NCBI GenBank assembly: GCA_011525185.1
Contig: WTIQ01000167.1
Span: 1-7,443, forward strand
DNA length: 7,443 nucleotides
Reading direction: 5' to 3'
Origin: Paracoccaceae bacterium
Lineage (GTDB): Bacteria; Pseudomonadota; Alphaproteobacteria; Rhodobacterales; Rhodobacteraceae
Position numbers and translations under genes: made by a program. Each line of letters starts with the position of its first letter. Position 1 is the stretch's first letter. Below, piece by piece: positions 1-6,000 of this stretch. Below the pieces are notes generated by a model. That model searched no databases and had not been told where the DNA came from. It saw nothing but the letters and a program-made list of their open reading frames with translations.

Positions 1-17
1 GCGGCAGGAACATAGTA

Positions 18-653
18 ATGACCGTAGAGTATCTTAAAAAGGCACCACTGCATTCGCGCAGTGACGCAACAGAAAAACGTGAAATCGTGCGTATCATCCT
101 CGATGAAAACGAGGCAGGTGGCGATGCGAAAGCGTTGGAATACGCTGCAAAGTTCTACAACTATGAAGGCGAAATTATTTTAACGGATGAAGCGATAGCC
201 GCGGCATCTGAATTGGTACCAGAAAAAATGAAGCGCGATATCGAATTCGCGCATGCCAACGTGAAAAAAATTGTCGCAGCGCAAACATGCACTGTGTCAG
301 ATTTCGAAATCGAGGAAGTGCCAGGATTGATTGCAGGGCAAAAGGCGATCCCTGTGAATGCGGCGGGCGGCTATATCCCAGGTGGTCAATGCAGTCATAT
401 CGCCAGCGCGATCATGACAGTTACAACGGCCAAGGTCGTAGGAGGTAATAACACCTTTGCCTGCTCTCCACCACATATATTACAACAACACCGCTACATC
501 GAACACGGTACCTTTTATTCGATTTTCGTGCTCGCGGTGATCATGTTTTTGCAAATAATTACATCCGTCCCCGAACTGATCACTGGCCTTATGAGTGCTA
601 CAATAATCGGGTTTGCACTTTATTCATCTATACGTCACAACAAACGCGAATAA
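18..653 (+). CDS. Truncated HpsN/HisD-like protein fused to a foreign membrane tail (probable gene remnant)
   Basis: The 211-residue product has two unrelated parts. Residues 1-152 align without gaps to the start of the intact HpsN that follows (about 92 of 152 identical by hand count, about 60%), ending in the shared ACSPP motif. From residue 153 the similarity stops abruptly, and about 58 residues with two hydrophobic segments (about 166-183 and 187-205) and a basic end (SIRHNKRE) follow. The zinc ligands, the catalytic Glu-His pair and most of the NAD-binding domain are missing, so it cannot be an active dehydrogenase; the family is normally about 430 residues. Conserved positions in the remaining part are altered (AAGCYVPGGRY becomes AAGGYIPGGQC; AGCRH becomes VGGNN), suggesting relaxed constraint. 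The many silent differences from hpsN mean an old paralogue, not a fresh duplication. The ATG start is supported by AGGA at 6-9 and by alignment with the HpsN start. The frame has no internal stop, so it may still be translated. Confidence 0.75.
   Translation: MTVEYLKKAPLHSRSDATEKREIVRIILDENEAGGDAKALEYAAKFYNYEGEIILTDEAIAAASELVPEKMKRDIEFAHANVKKIVAAQTCTVSDFEIEEVPGLIAGQKAIPVNAAGGYIPGGQCSHIASAIMTVTTAKVVGGNNTFACSPPHILQQHRYIEHGTFYSIFVLAVIMFLQIITSVPELITGLMSATIIGFALYSSIRHNKRE
474..653 (+). pseudogene. 3' fragment of a membrane-protein gene (possibly DUF475/TerC-like) joined to the HpsN-like fragment
   Basis: This is the foreign part of the chimera, residues 153-211. It reads as the C-terminal end of a polytopic membrane protein: an RYIEHG segment, a hydrophobic helix, a VPELITGL turn, a second hydrophobic helix and the basic tail SSIRHNKRE. 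From memory this pattern resembles the C-termini of DUF475 (TerC-related) membrane proteins, which have EHG, a helix, PE-x-x-TGL, a helix and a SS(I/V)R-x-NRR tail. That assignment is recollection and was not checked by search. The segment begins exactly where HpsN similarity ends and finishes 23 bases before the intact hpsN start, so the stop codon is probably that of the original membrane-protein gene. Confidence 0.4.
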
Positions 654-664
654 TCGCCATAGAC

Positions 665-676
665 GGGAGAGCTCTC
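665..676 (+). promoter_or_regulatory. Ribosome binding site of hpsN within a 10-base palindrome, next to a TTG start
   Basis: GGGAGA at 665-670 is a good Shine-Dalgarno sequence six bases before the TTG at 677. It overlaps the perfect palindrome GAGAGCTCTC at 667-676, which touches the start codon. A small RNA hairpin is possible: G667-A668-G669 paired with C674-T675-C676, extended by two G-U pairs into the TTG, with AGCT as loop. It would be weak. The site decides the start, because no other in-frame start lies near and the next methionine is residue 110. Confidence 0.55.
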
Positions 677-1984
677 TTGACACGTGTCTATCTTAAAAAA
701 GCTGAACTGACCGCAAAATCAGATGCGAGCGAAGTCCACGAAACAGTCAAAACGATCCTAAACGATATAGAAACGGGTGGCGATGAAACGGCCTTGGAGT
801 ATGCCGCGAAGTTCGATCGTTATAAGGGTGAAACGATTCTTTCGCCAGAAAATATCAAACAGGCGGCAGCACTGGTTCCTGAAAAGCTGAAGGCCGATAT
901 TCACTTTGCCCACGATAATGTGCGTCGCTTTGCCGAAAAGCAAAAAGAGACCATCCAGGATACAGAGATTGAGATTCAAAACGGGTTCATCGCTGGACAA
1001 AAAATGATCCCAGTTGATGCGGCGGGATGTTACGTGCCAGGCGGTCGCTATAGTCACATCGCAAGTGCGATTATGACAGTGACCACCGCCAAAGTCGCTG
1101 GATGCAGGCATATCATGGCTTGCTCTCCTCCCCGTCCAGATGTGGGCATTGCGCCTGCCATAATTTACGCCGCACATATTTGTGGCGCGGATAAAATAAT
1201 CGCCATGGGGGGCGTTCAGGGGGTTGCGGCTATGACCTTTGGCCTCTTTGGCCTGCCCCGGGCGAATATCCTTGTGGGACCCGGCAATCAATTTGTGGCA
1301 GAAGCCAAGCGTATTTTGTTCGGTCGGGTCGGAATAGACATGATTGCAGGGCCAACCGACAGTTTGATCCTTGCCGATCAAATGGCAGATCCTTTGATCG
1401 TCGCAACAGATTTGGTCTCACAAGCGGAGCATGGGTATAATTCTCCTGTTTGGTTGGTCACGGATCATCAGCCGCTTGCCGAAGAAGTCATGCAGCTTGT
1501 GCCTGAGTTGATTGCAGATCTGCCTCAGGTCAATCAAGAAAACGCCCAGGCCGCTTGGCGCGATTATGCCGAAGTGATCTTGTGCGAAGATCGTGATGAA
1601 ATGGCGACCTGTTCGGATGAATACGCACCTGAACATCTCACCGTGCAGGCAGCAGATTTGGACTGGTGGCTGGATCGGTTAAAAAATTATGGCTCTCTTT
1701 TCTTGGGCGAAGAAACAACGGTCTCCTATGGTGATAAGGCTGCGGGACCAAACCATGTGCTACCCACGTCACGGGCTGCAAATTACACCGGCGGCTTGAG
1801 CGTGCACAAATATATGAAAATTGTGACCTATCAGAGGGCCACGCGCGAAGGCTCAAAACCCATTGCAGAGGCTACAGCACGCATTTCGCGGCTTGAAGGG
1901 ATGGAGGGCCATGCGCGCGCCGCTGATGTGCGCCTTGCAAAGTTCTTTCCAGATGAAACCTTTGATCTAAGCGCCAATGGTTAG
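677..1984 (+). CDS. hpsN: Sulfopropanediol 3-dehydrogenase (HpsN), histidinol dehydrogenase family
   Basis: This cytoplasmic zinc enzyme is expected to oxidise (R)-2,3-dihydroxypropane-1-sulfonate to (R)-3-sulfolactate with two NAD+ (EC 1.1.1.308). At 435 residues it is full length for the HisD superfamily. Zinc ligands by homology to E. coli HisD are Q249 and H252 (SQAEHG), D353 (YGDKAAG) and H412 (EGHARA). The catalytic pair is E319-H320 (YAPEHL), with H360 in GPNHVLPT. GPGN at 201-204 and AGPTDS at 225-230 are also conserved. The PGGRYSHIAS block at 121-130 and the ending FDLSANG match roseobacter HpsN proteins as I recall them, not biosynthetic HisD, and no other his gene is present. It starts at TTG, supported by GGGAGA at 665-670 and by alignment to the ATG of the preceding paralogue. 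It leads a probable operon, with the zinc dehydrogenase 34 bases downstream. The nearest alternative, a HisD-like enzyme for another substrate, is less likely. Confidence 0.92.
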   Translation: MTRVYLKKAELTAKSDASEVHETVKTILNDIETGGDETALEYAAKFDRYKGETILSPENIKQAAALVPEKLKADIHFAHDNVRRFAEKQKETIQDTEIEIQNGFIAGQKMIPVDAAGCYVPGGRYSHIASAIMTVTTAKVAGCRHIMACSPPRPDVGIAPAIIYAAHICGADKIIAMGGVQGVAAMTFGLFGLPRANILVGPGNQFVAEAKRILFGRVGIDMIAGPTDSLILADQMADPLIVATDLVSQAEHGYNSPVWLVTDHQPLAEEVMQLVPELIADLPQVNQENAQAAWRDYAEVILCEDRDEMATCSDEYAPEHLTVQAADLDWWLDRLKNYGSLFLGEETTVSYGDKAAGPNHVLPTSRAANYTGGLSVHKYMKIVTYQRATREGSKPIAEATARISRLEGMEGHARAADVRLAKFFPDETFDLSANG

Positions 1985-2018
1985 GCCTACACCACCCACC
2001 ACATGAAGGGGTCCAAAT

Positions 2019-2999
2019 ATGAAAGCACTGGTTTATGAAGGCCCAAAATCTGTTGTCTATCGTGACGTAGATACTCCGCAGCTTGGTCCTGATCTTCAGC
2101 TTATTCGTATAGAGGCGGTTGGTATTTGCGGGTCTGACATGCATGCCTATTTGGGTCATGATGAGAGACGGCCAGCGCCGCTGATCCTTGGGCATGAGGC
2201 CGCGGGCCTTGTCATTGAAGGATCCCTCGCAGGTCAACGTGTGACGATAAATCCATTGGTCTCTTGCGGAGTTTGTCCTGCATGTGTGGCGCAACGGGAA
2301 AATATTTGCCCTGCGCGTGAGATTATTTCGATGCCTCCGCGTGAGGGAGCCTTTGCACAATATGTACAAATGCCTGAGCAAAACCTTGTTGAGGTGCCAA
2401 AGGAGTATCCGCTTTCAAAAGCCGCCCTTGTCGAACCGCTTGCCGTGAGCTGGCATACAGCCAAACTCGCCCTTGAAGCCCTTCACCCTAGCATGGAGAA
2501 GAAAGCACTGATCATAGGAGGCGGCGCCATAGGGGTTGCTGCGGCTCTCGCACTGCAGGCGCAAGGGGTGCGTGATGTCACACTCACCGAGCCAAATGCA
2601 GAACGACGCGACTTTATCGCGCAACACGTGAGGGCAACGATCACCGCCCAAACACAGGATTTTTTCCCAATTATCATCGACGCGGTCGGCATATCCGCAT
2701 CGCGCCAACTTGCCTCCAAACATGTTGAGGCAGGCGGCGTGATTGCGCATGTTGGGCTAGGCGACAATCGTGAAGGCTTGGATGTGCGCCGCTTTACACT
2801 TCAGGAAATTTCTTTCATCGGGACTTATACTTATACGGCTCAGGATTTTCGTGATACGGCACAGGCTTTGTTTGAAGGCCGTCTTGGTGATCTGGAGTGG
2901 ATCGAAAAGCGTCCCTTATCGGGGGGCGCTCAAGCCTTTGATGACCTCTTTCATAATCGTGTCGCCGCTCCTAAAATTGTCCTCAATCCTTGGGAATAG
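2019..2999 (+). CDS. Zinc-dependent medium-chain alcohol dehydrogenase, candidate HpsP
   Basis: This 326-residue cytoplasmic NAD(H)-dependent dehydrogenase belongs to the MDR/sorbitol dehydrogenase-like group. An N-terminal GroES-like domain carries the catalytic zinc ligands C37 (GICGSD), H59 (LGHE, with E60) and probably E139 (VEPLAV). The structural zinc lobe is C83, C86, C89 and C97. The Rossmann fold begins at IIGGGAIG (165-172), and E191 at the end of the second strand suggests NAD over NADP. It is about 15-25 residues shorter than typical members but complete at both ends. The ATG is supported by AAGGGG at 2006-2011, seven bases upstream. It lies 34 bases after hpsN and 18 before the next gene. 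In known hps loci a zinc alcohol dehydrogenase (HpsP) works with the SDR enzyme HpsO to interconvert DHPS stereoisomers through the 2-keto compound. Position makes HpsP the best guess, but no hpsO is in the window and the substrate is not shown by sequence. Confidence 0.85.
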   Translation: MKALVYEGPKSVVYRDVDTPQLGPDLQLIRIEAVGICGSDMHAYLGHDERRPAPLILGHEAAGLVIEGSLAGQRVTINPLVSCGVCPACVAQRENICPAREIISMPPREGAFAQYVQMPEQNLVEVPKEYPLSKAALVEPLAVSWHTAKLALEALHPSMEKKALIIGGGAIGVAAALALQAQGVRDVTLTEPNAERRDFIAQHVRATITAQTQDFFPIIIDAVGISASRQLASKHVEAGGVIAHVGLGDNREGLDVRRFTLQEISFIGTYTYTAQDFRDTAQALFEGRLGDLEWIEKRPLSGGAQAFDDLFHNRVAAPKIVLNPWE

Positions 3000-3017
3000 T
3001 TCGGTCTTGCCATCTCA

Positions 3018-4109
3018 ATGACAAACACTCCAAATATTCATTCTGTTGAAGATGCCCGCATAATCGCGCGGCGGCGTTTGCCTTGGATGGTCTTTGACTA
3101 TATCGATGGCGCAGCAGGGTCTGAAACGGGGGCAAAGAGGGATAGGGCAGCGCTCGAGGCGTTTACACTGGAGCCGCGCATATTGCGACGCATTGAAACG
3201 GTTTCCCTCTCTAAACCGGTTTTTGGCCAGCGAGCGGAGCGTCCCTTTGGTATTTCGCCCATGGGCATGTGCAATTTAGCCCATCCCAAAGCCGATCGCG
3301 CGCTGGCAAGACTTGCGGCAAAATACAATGTGCCTCTGGGCGTTTCGACCATGTCCTCAACTCCACTAGAGACCCTGTTGAAGTGGTCAGAGGGGAACGC
3401 TTGGTTTCAGCTCTATTTTAGCGGCTCGGGGGAGACCAGCTTCAAACTTGCCCATCGGGCGCAAGAGGCGGGGTATAAAACGCTCGTCCTAACAGTCGAT
3501 GTCCCCGTTTTAGGACGGAGGCCCCGTGAACTACGCCATGGGTTTAAAATGCCTTTTCGAATTGGCCCACGTCAGTTTATCGATTTTGCTTTGCACCCTA
3601 GATGGTCGATACAGACGCTCCTGCAAGGCGCGCCAAAAATCGCAAATGCCCAAATGGAGGGCTATGCCTTTGAGCGCACGGAAAGACGCTCGCTCGCGGA
3701 TTGGGACACATTGAAGCGACTGCGTGAGCTCTGGAAGGGTCAGCTCGTCGTAAAAGGGGTACTTAATGTGGAGGATGCCCTCACGCTAAAGGCCGGTGGC
3801 GTTGATGCGCTCCAAATCTCAAACCATGGTGCACGCCAACTTGAGAGCTCTCCCAGCCCGTTTGATCGTTTGCCTTTGATACGAGAGGCTGTGGGTCCAA
3901 AATTTCCAATCTTTTTCGATAGTGGCATTCGATCAGGCGAAGATATTCTCAAATGCCTCACCCAAGGCGCTGATTTTGTTTTTCTTGGACGGGCACTTTC
4001 ATATGGATCAGCCGCGGATGGTCCACGTGGCCTGAACACCGTTTGGAACATCCTGAGCGAAGAATTACGCGGAGCCATGGTGATGACTGGTCTTTCTCGT
4101 CTGGACTGA
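3018..4109 (+). CDS. FMN-dependent alpha-hydroxyacid dehydrogenase/oxidase
   Basis: This 363-residue TIM-barrel flavoenzyme of the lactate/glycolate/mandelate dehydrogenase family oxidises a 2-hydroxyacid to a 2-ketoacid, passing electrons to oxygen or the respiratory chain. Expected residues are visible: Y28 (FDYIDGAAGSE), the FMN-binding SPMG at 80-83, Q131 and Y133 (WFQLY), T159 and D161 (LTVDVPVLGRR), substrate arginine R167 or R168, K246 (VVKGV), catalytic H270 with R273 (SNHGARQLESS), D301 and R305 (DSGIRSG) and the GR phosphate site at 324-325. The usual SNHGGRQLD motif is altered (G to A, D to E). No signal peptide or clear membrane helix is seen. The start is fixed by an in-frame stop at 2997-2999, the stop of the preceding gene, leaving ATG 3018 as the only good start; no strong ribosome site precedes it, so translation is probably coupled. 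Next to hpsN, whose product sulfolactate is a 2-hydroxyacid, sulfolactate is a plausible substrate, but this is inference; lactate or glycolate are alternatives. Confidence 0.88.
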   Translation: MTNTPNIHSVEDARIIARRRLPWMVFDYIDGAAGSETGAKRDRAALEAFTLEPRILRRIETVSLSKPVFGQRAERPFGISPMGMCNLAHPKADRALARLAAKYNVPLGVSTMSSTPLETLLKWSEGNAWFQLYFSGSGETSFKLAHRAQEAGYKTLVLTVDVPVLGRRPRELRHGFKMPFRIGPRQFIDFALHPRWSIQTLLQGAPKIANAQMEGYAFERTERRSLADWDTLKRLRELWKGQLVVKGVLNVEDALTLKAGGVDALQISNHGARQLESSPSPFDRLPLIREAVGPKFPIFFDSGIRSGEDILKCLTQGADFVFLGRALSYGSAADGPRGLNTVWNILSEELRGAMVMTGLSRLD

Positions 4110-4289
4110 CGCAGATAGGACAGCATTTCCGTCACTGCTGGACAAGAAAATCATCAAAATCTTGATTAAAGACCTCTGCAGAAGTGGCTTCGATGTTGGA
4201 GTACACAAAGGAATTGATATAGCGAAACGCGATTATTTTGATAAAGTCTCTTCGTGAGAAGGTATTGATTTCACACTGATATTACGTGA

Positions 4290-4305
4290 ATCTTGTGACC
4301 AAGAT
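4290..4305. promoter_or_regulatory. Perfect 6-base inverted repeat, possible operator (GntR/FadR-like)
   Basis: The sequence ATCTTG-TGAC-CAAGAT has two exactly complementary six-base arms around four bases, 47 bases before the preferred start of the amidohydrolase. Its core, TTGTGACCAA, partly resembles FadR-type GntR operators (T-x-GT, short spacer, AC-x-A). No regulator gene is in the window, so the binding protein is unknown. The repeat could also form a small RNA hairpin. Assignment as an operator is inference from position and symmetry. Confidence 0.3.
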
Positions 4306-4338
4306 GCACAGCTGTCAGCTATGCAATTCAATCGAAGA

Positions 4339-4344
4339 TAAGGA
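4339..4344 (+). promoter_or_regulatory. Ribosome binding site that fixes the amidohydrolase start
   Basis: TAAGGA lies seven bases before the ATG at 4352. It favours that ATG over the in-frame GTG at 4286, which has no good ribosome site. The extra 22 residues the GTG would add are cysteine-rich and do not look like the family's N-terminus. Confidence 0.6.
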
Positions 4345-4351
4345 CCTTAAA

Positions 4352-5926
4352 ATGGCAAAACCATATCATGTGTCAATGGCTCAACACCACGCTATCCAGT
4401 TTGTGGAGCAACGGATGAGCGCCTTATCCAACTGGTGTTCTCAGATTTTTGATTTTGGAGAAACCGCATGGCGTGAATACCAATCTTGTGAGTGGTATGT
4501 TGATCGCTTGCGGCAAGAAGGCTTTAGCGTTGAAGAAGGCTCTGGTGGTATGCCAACCGCCTTTTGTGCGGATTGGTCTAACGGTTCAGGGCCGACGCTG
4601 GGGCTTTATGCAGAATATGACGGTATTCCAGGCAATTGTCAGGCAGCAGATACACGCAAAAAACCACGCGACGGGCTGGATTTTCCCGCGGGCGGTCATA
4701 CTGATCCTCACTCTGGCTTGGGCATAAGCAATCTGGGTGCCCTCTTGGCGATCAAATCAGCTATGGAGCAGTTTGGCATAAAAGGCCGCTTGCGCTTTAC
4801 AGGGGAGCCCGCGGAGAAGGTCAGAGGCTCCAAGCCAATTCACGCCGCCAAAGGCTATTATGATGGCCTCGCTGCGATCTTGTCCTTTCATCCGTTTTAT
4901 ATGCTGCCGATGTGCAACACAGTGCGATGGAATACCCATTGTGGGGCAGCCTACTCGATGATTTATCGCTTTGTTTGCGATGCACCCGAGCGTTGGGGAC
5001 ATACAGACGGTGCACCGATACCGCAGGCCCATTCCGCGGCACGCGCACCCGGCGCAAATGATGCGCTGATGATGATGTATCAGTCGTCAAAAGCGTTGCG
5101 GGATGCAATGTTACCCCATCAGGGCGGCTGGTCCATTTCCGAAGCAATCCTAACAGCAGGACAGGCAACCGCTGATAACCTCCCTGCTGAGCTGGCGGAG
5201 ATACAATATATGATCCGTGTCCCAAGTTTGGATATGGCCGAGCAAGTGACACGCATCCTCGATCAAAACGCACAAGCCGCCGCACAGGTTACAGGATGCA
5301 GAAGTGAGCGGCACTGGGTGTCAAAGTCGCGGCCTGGCCTGCCCAATCACGCCATAGCCTCGCTGGTCTGGCAAGCGCTTGAGTATATTGGCCCGCCGCA
5401 CTGGGACGAAGCCGCCAAAGCAATTGCGCGAGACATTCAAAGAAACCTTGGCGTAACCCCTCTTGAAGACCCATTTATTGAAGAGCTAAGCACGCTCATT
5501 CATCCACAAGACGCGGAGGCGGCATTAAGACAAGACCTTCCTCCTAGTCAACTCAACTCGACGTCTGATGATTACACGGAGATGTGCTGGCATGCTCCCA
5601 CATCGCGGCTCTATATTGCGCGCCCCGCTCTGAAAGCCAGTGGTACTACGGCCCATCCATCATGGGTCATGAACGCAATGGGCGGCATTCCAGCGCTCAT
5701 TGAACCAATGATCATTACAGCCGCAAAGACACAAGCACTTGCAGCGCTCAGATTGTTGGAAGATGAAAAGAGCAGAAGACTGGCCTATGAAGAATTCGAA
5801 CGTCGTAAAGACGAAGCAGGAGCAATCCCACCTCTATGTGATTATGATCCACCCATAAATTTTCGTTGGCCTGAATATGTGGAAACAAGGCGTGGCCGTG
5901 ATTGGAGTATCCCAGCGCGTCAATAG
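4352..5926 (+). CDS. M20-family amidohydrolase (AbgB-like metallohydrolase)
   Basis: This 525-residue cytoplasmic protein resembles aminobenzoyl-glutamate utilisation protein B (AbgB) and M20D peptidases, metal-dependent hydrolases that cleave amide bonds in small molecules. Visible landmarks, numbered from the ATG at 4352, are the N-terminal ETAWREY block (37-43), AEYDGIPG (87-94), the putative metal motif HTDPHSGLG (116-124), GEPAEK (151-156), SFHP with H180, the lid-domain stretch around ARAPGANDA (230-238), AGQATADNLP (269-278), SDDY (405-408) and GTTAHPSW (431-438). The usual M20D HxCGHN is replaced by HTDPHS and the usual EE pair by EK. I recall a broad family with the same replacements, so this may be a subfamily trait and not damage. 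It is longer than typical M20D enzymes (about 400-480 residues), with a C-terminal extension rich in charged residues and ending near WSIP. The MFS transporter follows after 74 bases. The substrate is unknown; a sulfonated amide is possible only by context. Confidence 0.82.
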   Translation: MAKPYHVSMAQHHAIQFVEQRMSALSNWCSQIFDFGETAWREYQSCEWYVDRLRQEGFSVEEGSGGMPTAFCADWSNGSGPTLGLYAEYDGIPGNCQAADTRKKPRDGLDFPAGGHTDPHSGLGISNLGALLAIKSAMEQFGIKGRLRFTGEPAEKVRGSKPIHAAKGYYDGLAAILSFHPFYMLPMCNTVRWNTHCGAAYSMIYRFVCDAPERWGHTDGAPIPQAHSAARAPGANDALMMMYQSSKALRDAMLPHQGGWSISEAILTAGQATADNLPAELAEIQYMIRVPSLDMAEQVTRILDQNAQAAAQVTGCRSERHWVSKSRPGLPNHAIASLVWQALEYIGPPHWDEAAKAIARDIQRNLGVTPLEDPFIEELSTLIHPQDAEAALRQDLPPSQLNSTSDDYTEMCWHAPTSRLYIARPALKASGTTAHPSWVMNAMGGIPALIEPMIITAAKTQALAALRLLEDEKSRRLAYEEFERRKDEAGAIPPLCDYDPPINFRWPEYVETRRGRDWSIPARQ

Positions 5927-5950
5927 AAATTTTGGCGCATCCTAAATCCA

Positions 5951-5973
5951 CTCCTCAGCCCGTATCTGAGGGG
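5951..5973 (+). terminator. Terminator-like hairpin between the amidohydrolase and MFS genes
   Basis: CTCCTCAG (5951-5958) pairs with CTGAGGGG (5966-5973) around a seven-base loop, giving seven Watson-Crick pairs and one G-U pair. It is followed by ACTGTTT, only a short run of T. It begins 24 bases after the amidohydrolase stop and ends 27 bases before the MFS start. It may terminate or attenuate transcription, so the two genes may not be expressed equally. The weak T tract keeps confidence modest. Confidence 0.4.
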
Positions 5974-6000
5974 ACTGTTTAACCAAAAACCAACTGTGTC

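Larger units (their letters stand above)
4110..4351. other. Noncoding leader between the dehydrogenase operon and the amidohydrolase gene
   Basis: This 242-base stretch separates the three-gene block from the amidohydrolase. It contains AT-rich patches, a perfect inverted repeat at 4290-4305, an ACAGCTGT palindrome at 4308-4315 and the ribosome site at 4339-4344. No convincing sigma-70 promoter or terminator was found. One plus-strand frame is open from 4087 to the TGA at 4255-4257 but has no ATG or GTG start; it may be chance or a relic. The spacing suggests that the amidohydrolase is a separate transcription unit. Confidence 0.5.

Noticed and set aside
18..1135. Recent tandem duplication of hpsN
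   Set aside because: The two copies share only about 60% protein identity over the common part, with many silent base differences, so they are old paralogues.
758..1381. Long minus-strand open frame (207 codons) opposite hpsN
   Set aside because: It lies wholly antisense to a well-conserved gene, has no recognisable motif and has a composition typical of a reverse-frame shadow.
677..1984. Interpretation as biosynthetic histidinol dehydrogenase (HisD)
   Set aside because: The superfamily is right, but the PGGRYSH block, the ending and the catabolic neighbours fit HpsN, and no other histidine gene is present.
1872..2381. Minus-strand open frame (169 codons) across the hpsN/zinc dehydrogenase junction
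   Set aside because: It is antisense to two confident genes and shows no family motif.
4214..4268. Sigma-70 promoter candidates (TTGATA at 4214 and 4238 with AT-rich downstream boxes)
   Set aside because: No -10 box of reasonable match falls 16-18 bases downstream of either hexamer.
4286..4351. GTG at 4286 as the amidohydrolase start
   Set aside because: It has no ribosome site, would place the inverted repeat inside the gene and adds a 22-residue cysteine-bearing leader unlike the family; ATG 4352 has a good TAAGGA.
4821..5285. Minus-strand open frame (154 codons) opposite the amidohydrolase
   Set aside because: It is antisense to a conserved coding region, rich in Arg/Ser/Leu as shadows often are, with no domain recognised.
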